A stretch of DNA of 9,346 nucleotides. Origin: Bacteroidia bacterium. GTDB lineage: Bacteria > Bacteroidota > Bacteroidia > AKYH767-A > OLB10. The notes beneath the pieces were generated by a model. It searched no databases and was not told the origin of the DNA. It saw only the letters and a program-made list of their open reading frames with translations. Below are positions 5,510-9,346 of this stretch, piece by piece; position 1 is the first letter of the stretch; every line of letters begins with the position of its first letter. The stretch spans positions 1-9,346 of the forward strand of contig JANWID010000314.1 of NCBI GenBank assembly GCA_025450095.1, given 5' to 3'. Made by a program: the position numbers and the translations under genes.

Positions 5510-7429
5510 ATGGCAAGCAGCAGAAACAAATTTGGCAGTAACGGGCAATTAAAGGCTGAATCACCAAAGGTGAAATTGTCGAAGGAGAGCCTGCGCCAGA
5601 CGCTGATACTTTTCACTTATATCAAACCCTATCGGGGTAAATTCATATTAAGCCTGGTGTTTATCGCACTATCGGCATTTACAACCAGTATGTTTCCATT
5701 TTTCCTGGGAAAAATGATTGATGCCGCTTCACCGGGGGCATCCCTGCCAGGTGCCGGGGCAGGAAGCATAGGAGGGCAATTCGGTTTTGGGTTGAAAGAT
5801 ATTCACTGGAGCTTAAACACCACGCTGCTATTGATTTTTCTCCAATTAAGCGTTCAAACCGTTTTTTCATTTATGCGAGTGTATTTGCTTACCGAAGTCG
5901 GTGAGAAATCACTGGCCCTTATGCGAAAGGATGTGTACAGCAAGTTGCTGACGATGCCCATGAGTTTCTTTACTGAAAAAAGAGTCGGGGAATTAAGCAA
6001 CAGGATATCTTCAGATCTGTCGCAGATTCAGGACGCCATTTCATTTACCCTGGCCGAATTTTTACGCGGAATTTTTATGCTGGTTATCGGTTTGGGATTT
6101 ATTTTCTGGATAAGTACCAAATTGGCTTTAGTGATGCTCTCCGTCGTCCCTATGATTGCAGTGCTTGCCGTTATTTTTGGAATACGCATCCGTAAAATGT
6201 CCCGTAAGGCGCAGGATCAGCTTGCTGAGAGTGGAACTATTGTCCAGGAAACTTTCCAGGGTATATCGGTGGTAAAAGCATTTACCAACGAATTTTATGA
6301 AATAGGCCGGTATGTAAAAAGCATTTATAATGTTGTGGATACTGCTATTTCCAATGCACGCTACCGTGGAGCCTTCGTTTCATTTATGATCTTTAGTGTT
6401 TTCGGAACCATCGCCTTTGTAATGTGGTTTGGTGCGGGAATGATACAGTCGGGGCAGCTTACGATCGGATCACTGACGATGTTTGTTATATTCTCGATGT
6501 TTGTGGGAGGTACCTTTGCGGGATTCGCGGATATGTTCAGCCAGCTTCAAAAAATATTGGGAGCAACGGAGAGCATTCGTGAAATTTTGAGGAGTGATGG
6601 TGAAGATGTTCAACTGGCAAAAACTACTGTTGAATCAAAATACCATTTGAATGGGAATGTCCGCTTTGAAAATGTGGCCTTCAGTTATCCCGGCCGTAAG
6701 GATGTCGCGGTTTTAAATGACATTACTTTGTCTGCTAAAAATGGGGAACAAGTTGCCATCGTTGGTCCCAGTGGAGCAGGAAAAAGTACCATTGCTTCCC
6801 TCCTGCTCAAATTTTATGAACCCACGTCAGGCACCATCTATTTTGATGATCGACCTTCAACCGAATTCCCACTATCACAATTACGAATGCAAATGGCATT
6901 TGTACCGCAGGATGTTCTTTTATTCGGGGGCAGTATCAATGAAAACATCGCTTATGGCAGGCCGGGAGCGACTGAGGAAGAAATTATGTCTGCAGCTAAA
7001 CAGGCAAATGCCCATGAATTTGTAAACCGGTTCCCCGAAAAATATGAAACTATTGTTGGTGAAAGAGGCATTAAGCTCAGTGGTGGCCAGCGACAGCGCA
7101 TAGCCATTGCCCGTGCCATCTTAAAAAATCCGGCCATATTAATTCTCGATGAAGCGACTTCTTCTTTGGATAGTGAAAGTGAACAACTCGTAAAGGAAGC
7201 CCTGGATAACCTGATGAAAAATCGCACCTCATTTGTAATTGCCCATCGTCTTTCTACCATCCGTAATGCCGAAAAAATTGTTTTGATTGATAAAGGAATT
7301 GTCAGCGAAAGCGGAACGCATGCCGAGTTAATGAAACACAACGGACTTTATAAAATGCTAAACATGATGCAATTTGAATTCGGTAGCGTGGAGCCCGATT
7401 ATGGAAACAATAAGGTAGATTTATCCTAA
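5510..7429 (+). CDS. ABC exporter half-transporter with fused membrane and ATPase domains (MsbA/BmrA-like)
   Basis: This 639-residue protein has the full order of a homodimeric type IV exporter. Membrane segments lie around 45-67, 103-125, 182-202, 205-225, 288-310 and 318-340. Between the first two is an unusually Gly/Ala-rich extracytoplasmic loop (about 72-95). The nucleotide-binding domain (about 385-625) is intact: A-loop Y393 in FSYPG, Walker A G419-PSGAGKST, Q-loop Q467, signature L523-SGGQRQ, Walker B ILILD547 with catalytic E548, D-loop SSLDSE, and H-loop H579. Such proteins use ATP to move lipids, lipid A precursors, peptides or drugs outward across the inner membrane; the sequence does not reveal the substrate. 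It looks monocistronic, with its own candidate promoter and a strong terminator about 75 nt after the stop. Confidence 0.95.
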   Translation: MASSRNKFGSNGQLKAESPKVKLSKESLRQTLILFTYIKPYRGKFILSLVFIALSAFTTSMFPFFLGKMIDAASPGASLPGAGAGSIGGQFGFGLKDIHWSLNTTLLLIFLQLSVQTVFSFMRVYLLTEVGEKSLALMRKDVYSKLLTMPMSFFTEKRVGELSNRISSDLSQIQDAISFTLAEFLRGIFMLVIGLGFIFWISTKLALVMLSVVPMIAVLAVIFGIRIRKMSRKAQDQLAESGTIVQETFQGISVVKAFTNEFYEIGRYVKSIYNVVDTAISNARYRGAFVSFMIFSVFGTIAFVMWFGAGMIQSGQLTIGSLTMFVIFSMFVGGTFAGFADMFSQLQKILGATESIREILRSDGEDVQLAKTTVESKYHLNGNVRFENVAFSYPGRKDVAVLNDITLSAKNGEQVAIVGPSGAGKSTIASLLLKFYEPTSGTIYFDDRPSTEFPLSQLRMQMAFVPQDVLLFGGSINENIAYGRPGATEEEIMSAAKQANAHEFVNRFPEKYETIVGERGIKLSGGQRQRIAIARAILKNPAILILDEATSSLDSESEQLVKEALDNLMKNRTSFVIAHRLSTIRNAEKIVLIDKGIVSESGTHAELMKHNGLYKMLNMMQFEFGSVEPDYGNNKVDLS

Positions 7430-7503
7430 GCATTTTGAAAATCGATCATGAGTTACCGGGGATTGGGTCAATGAAACGGATCATGTGACACCAATAAACA
7501 ATG

Positions 7504-7543
7504 CAAAGCCTTGCCATTTTGAATTCGGCAAGGCTTTGGTTTT
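7504..7543. terminator. Intrinsic terminator after the ABC exporter gene
   Basis: CAAAGCCTTGCC (7504-7515) pairs perfectly over 12 bp with GGCAAGGCTTTG (7527-7538) across an 11-nt loop, followed directly by GTTTT. It sits between the stop of the + strand exporter and the stop of the convergent DUF3455 gene. The + orientation has the better T-run. The minus orientation is followed by CATTGTTT, so it may stop transcription both ways, less surely for the minus strand. Confidence 0.8.
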
Positions 7544-7557
7544 AACCAGAAGTCAAC

Positions 7558-8154
7558 TTATACTGTTCTGTAGAAATAATACTCGGCTGTATAAGGAACT
7601 CGTGTCTGCTGGCCTAATGTAGAAGCATTTGCACCAGTAGTGGGTGCCAACCCACCTGTAGTATTTACCCGTTGAATAAATGTAGTACCATCGAAAATAC
7701 CAGGACCATGAGAAGAAACAGTACCCAGCAACAACCACGGAATAGCAGTGGCATTGACGGCTACACCCTGTAGTCTTGTACCCACAACAGTACTTCCGCT
7801 GTTACTTTCCCAAGTGGGTCCTGCAAAATGAATTCCAGTTCCTCCACCATTGTATCCTGCATTAGCATATAAGTCTGCTTCAGGAGCCGTAAAAACCCAA
7901 GCATATACTCCCGGTGAAGTCTGAGTACATGTATAAACCTGGAATCCGGTGGCATATGTCATATAACTAACCTCATTTCCAGCAGGTACTTCCAGAAGTG
8001 AGGGTACTACTGGAGCTACGCGTCCAGAAACATTTGCAGCACTCCCATTCATTGCATTCGGTTCTAAATAATCTTCTTTCTGGCAACCAGCAAACGATAT
8101 TGCAAACGCAATTGTGGCTAATTGTAAAAGTGAGGCAAGGCTTGATTTTTTCAT
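7558..8154 (-). CDS. DUF3455 domain-containing lipoprotein
   Basis: This 198-residue protein starts MKKSSLASLLQLATIAFAIS with lipobox F21-A-G-C24, predicting a lipid-anchored envelope protein. A short linker (25-50) precedes a domain matching the DUF3455 pattern: V-P-A-G-N-E at about 56-61, YATGFQVYTCTQ, VFTAPEADLYANAG, HFAGPTWESNSGS-x-VVG, AIPWLLLG, GPGIFDGTTFIQRVNTTGG and the closing PYTAEYYFY. DUF3455 proteins are secreted or surface proteins of unknown function found in bacteria and fungi. Known relatives usually have a cysteine in the region after APTTG; here it is Ala (GANAST), leaving few cysteines in the mature domain. It ends 20 nt from the terminator it faces, and its upstream gap contains a palindrome and a repeated TATCGAA that might be control sites. 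Confidence 0.85.
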   Translation of the reverse strand: MKKSSLASLLQLATIAFAISFAGCQKEDYLEPNAMNGSAANVSGRVAPVVPSLLEVPAGNEVSYMTYATGFQVYTCTQTSPGVYAWVFTAPEADLYANAGYNGGGTGIHFAGPTWESNSGSTVVGTRLQGVAVNATAIPWLLLGTVSSHGPGIFDGTTFIQRVNTTGGLAPTTGANASTLGQQTRVPYTAEYYFYRTV

Positions 8155-8212
8155 TTCATTTTATTTTTAGATTGTTATATTTACTAATTAATGGTTGTTA
8201 TTACTTATGTTA

Positions 8213-8245
8213 TATCGAATCGCATATGTATCGAAATGATATGCG
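8213..8245. promoter_or_regulatory. Direct and inverted repeats between the DUF3455 gene and its upstream neighbour
   Basis: TATCGAA occurs twice in direct orientation (8213-8219 and 8229-8235), 16 nt apart. CGCATAT (8221-8227) and ATATGCG (8239-8245) form a 7-bp inverted repeat with an 11-nt loop that contains the second copy. The site is about 60-90 nt upstream of the DUF3455 start and about 20 nt after the stop of the preceding minus-strand gene. It could be an operator for DUF3455 or a 3' hairpin for the neighbour. No T-run follows on the minus strand. Confidence 0.35.
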
Positions 8246-8266
8246 TACCTAAAATCAATTATCCTA

Positions 8267-8887
8267 TTATTTGGTTATGATTAATTTCTTGCGATCCATT
8301 TCTTTTTCATCAACAAACAAACTGTATTTATATATTCCCGGTTCCAGTACGCCGCTATTCAGCACAGCCTGGCCATAGTAAGGGTCATTGATTTTATATT
8401 TCAATACGGGTTTGTTCTTTTCGTTGTTAATCCAGACCTCGGCACTCGCAAATCCTTGCGATACAAAATATGTAATTGATAACTGTGAAACATATGAAGT
8501 AGGTGGTACCTGGCCAAGAAATGCTTCTCCGCATTGAAAAGTACTTTGAGCAGTATTGGTACATTCAAAGCACTTTCGTTCCGGTTTCAGATTGTTTTGC
8601 TCTACTATTTTTTGATATTGCTCAAGTTCTTTTTTTAACATGTTTAATTTCTCGATCAAAAGGTGATACGCTTCATCAAGCTGATCCATTTCCATTGACA
8701 AAACAACATTTTGAAACTCCAGTCCTTCAGCTTCACTTGTAGTGCTGGCTGAAATTGAATTCCATAAAGAGTCGTGGCTGGTACCGGAATAAACTTTACC
8801 AGTCAGAGAAACAGAATCGTTCTGGGACTTTGCTGGCTGTAGCATAAACATGCTAGCAGAGATCAGCAGGATGGCTTTCTTTTTCAT
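8267..8887 (-). CDS. Secreted coiled-coil protein with a T9SS-like C-terminal tail
   Basis: I do not recognise the family of the N-terminal half. The ATG at 8887 gives 206 residues and begins MKKKAILLISASMFMLQPAKSQ, a classical signal peptide probably cut near S21/Q22. A start at 8920 would add 11 residues containing an acidic residue ahead of the signal, so it is rejected. Residues 56-98 form a heptad-rich helix, likely a coiled coil (LSMEMDQLDEAYHLLIEKLN, then LKKELEQ). A Cys cluster follows: C106-x2-C109-x9-C119. From about 123, FLGQVPPTSYVSQLSITYFV and the ending LEPGIYKYSLFVD with KKLIITK resemble the C-terminal beta-sandwich tails of Bacteroidota T9SS-type or surface proteins (LGQNxPNPF...GxYxYSL...KKxxxxK), though the N-P-N-P-F core is lost. 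This suggests surface or extracellular placement. It lies 125 nt downstream of a response regulator on the same strand. Confidence 0.7.
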   Translation of the reverse strand: MKKKAILLISASMFMLQPAKSQNDSVSLTGKVYSGTSHDSLWNSISASTTSEAEGLEFQNVVLSMEMDQLDEAYHLLIEKLNMLKKELEQYQKIVEQNNLKPERKCFECTNTAQSTFQCGEAFLGQVPPTSYVSQLSITYFVSQGFASAEVWINNEKNKPVLKYKINDPYYGQAVLNSGVLEPGIYKYSLFVDEKEMDRKKLIITK

Positions 8888-8912
8888 GGTTTGGTTTTCA
8901 ATTGACAAATTC

Positions 8913-8948
8913 AACGTCAATATTACATCAGCGTTGGACTGACGTCAA
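8913..8948. promoter_or_regulatory. Repeated ACGTCA boxes upstream of the secreted coiled-coil gene
   Basis: AACGTCAA (8913-8920) and GACGTCAA (8941-8948) are direct repeats 28 nt apart, and the second overlaps the perfect palindrome TGACGTCA (8940-8947). Both lie 25-60 nt upstream of the ATG at 8887 (minus strand), where promoter or operator sites are expected, and just downstream of a response-regulator gene. No exact TAnnTTTG element was found for this gene. Its use as a binding site is conjecture. Confidence 0.25.
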
Positions 8949-9012
8949 CTACCAAACAAGAGTGTTTCAAAAAACAGAAGTGAATTCCCGATAAAAACTA
9001 CTAAAAATGCAA

Positions 9013-9346
9013 TTATACGATCCGTTGATTAATTGCTTTGGCAACAGCTTCAGTCATGGAAGTGACATGCAGCTTTTCGTAAATATTTTTCATATGAAAC
9101 CTCACGGTATCATAGGTTATGCAACAAACATCTGCAATCATTTTATAACTGAGTCCATTAACGAGGTTCGTAAGAATTTCCTTTTCACGGGTAGATAAGT
9201 TACGACATTCATCCGCCGGAGGAACATTTATTTTCTGAAACATCTGAAGCACTTTGCTCGCAATATTTCCGGTAAGGGGAGCTCCACCATTATGAACTTC
9301 TTTTATTGCATCAATGAGCATGACTGGTGATGTTTTTTTTAATATG
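9013..9346 (-). CDS. NarL/FixJ-family response regulator, C-terminal part (partial at window edge)
   Basis: The frame stays open to the window edge, and 110 residues are visible. The first, ILKKTSPVMLIDAIKEVHNG, are typical of the end of a receiver domain: the K-K-T-S block carries the conserved Lys that contacts the phosphorylation site. A linker (GGAPLTGNIASKVLQMF) leads into a LuxR-type helix-turn-helix: LSTREKEILTNLVNGLSYKM, then IADVCCITYDTVRFHMKNIYEKLHV, ending TEAVAKAINQRIV. In this family a sensor kinase phosphorylates an aspartate in the receiver, which frees the DNA-binding domain. Most of the receiver, with the Asp, lies beyond the window, so it cannot be checked. The internal ATG at 9321 is not the real start because upstream codons fit the family. 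The secreted coiled-coil gene follows on the same strand after 125 nt. Confidence 0.92.
   Translation of the reverse strand, partial: ILKKTSPVMLIDAIKEVHNGGAPLTGNIASKVLQMFQKINVPPADECRNLSTREKEILTNLVNGLSYKMIADVCCITYDTVRFHMKNIYEKLHVTSMTEAVAKAINQRIV

Noticed and set aside
6952..7341. 129-codon minus-strand frame within the ABC ATPase domain
   Set aside because: It lies opposite the conserved signature, Walker B and H-loop motifs; its serine/arginine-rich translation is typical of an antisense shadow.
8503..8742. 79-codon + strand frame opposite the secreted coiled-coil gene
   Set aside because: It is a shadow of a gene with a signal peptide and an ordered domain layout; no supporting features were seen.
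8888..8920. N-terminal extension of the secreted protein to the ATG at 8920
   Set aside because: It would place 11 extra residues, including an acidic one, before a canonical MKKK signal peptide.

Overview
The window looks like a chromosomal segment of a Bacteroidota bacterium, probably Chitinophagales or Sphingobacteriales-like. The supporting signs are low GC content, starts preceded by A/T-rich stretches rather than Shine-Dalgarno sequences, two exact matches to the Bacteroidota -7 promoter element TAnnTTTG, two lipoprotein signal peptides, ORF6N-domain proteins, and a secreted protein whose last ~80 residues resemble type IX secretion (T9SS) C-terminal tails. The taxonomic call is inference. 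No rRNA, tRNA, insertion sequence, CRISPR array or integrase is visible.

Left part (1-2462). The window opens in the last 24 codons of an ORF6N-type gene, followed 28 nt later by a second, complete copy. The copies differ in this shared tail mainly at synonymous sites, so this is an old, maintained tandem duplication. Convergent to them is a YceI-family lipoprotein. A 201-nt divergent gap then leads to a DUF1295 multipass membrane protein of the steroid-5-alpha-reductase/ICMT-like fold.

Middle part (2463-5202). A 311-nt spacer holds a palindrome, three TGTGAAA/TTTCACA boxes and a good TAnnTTTG promoter. It precedes a compact + strand cluster: a single-domain VOC (glyoxalase-fold) protein, a double-domain PhnB-like VOC protein 4 nt downstream, and a DinB-fold protein 42 nt further on. 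This is probably one operon of small-molecule or metal-binding enzymes of unknown substrate. The whole gap between the DinB gene and the convergent DUF442 phosphatase-like gene is a long imperfect inverted repeat built from ACGAAT units.

Right part (5203-9346). A 307-nt spacer with a nested hairpin and a second TAnnTTTG promoter precedes a complete MsbA/BmrA-like ABC exporter with all nucleotide-binding motifs intact. A strong intrinsic terminator separates it from three minus-strand genes: a DUF3455 lipoprotein, a secreted coiled-coil protein with a T9SS-like tail, and the C-terminal part of a NarL/FixJ-family response regulator that runs off the right edge.

I see no clear new multi-gene system. 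The most unusual items are non-coding: the 39-bp composite hairpin at 4631-4752, the nested hairpin at 5317-5361, and a perfect 11-bp inverted repeat inside the ORF6N coding sequence.
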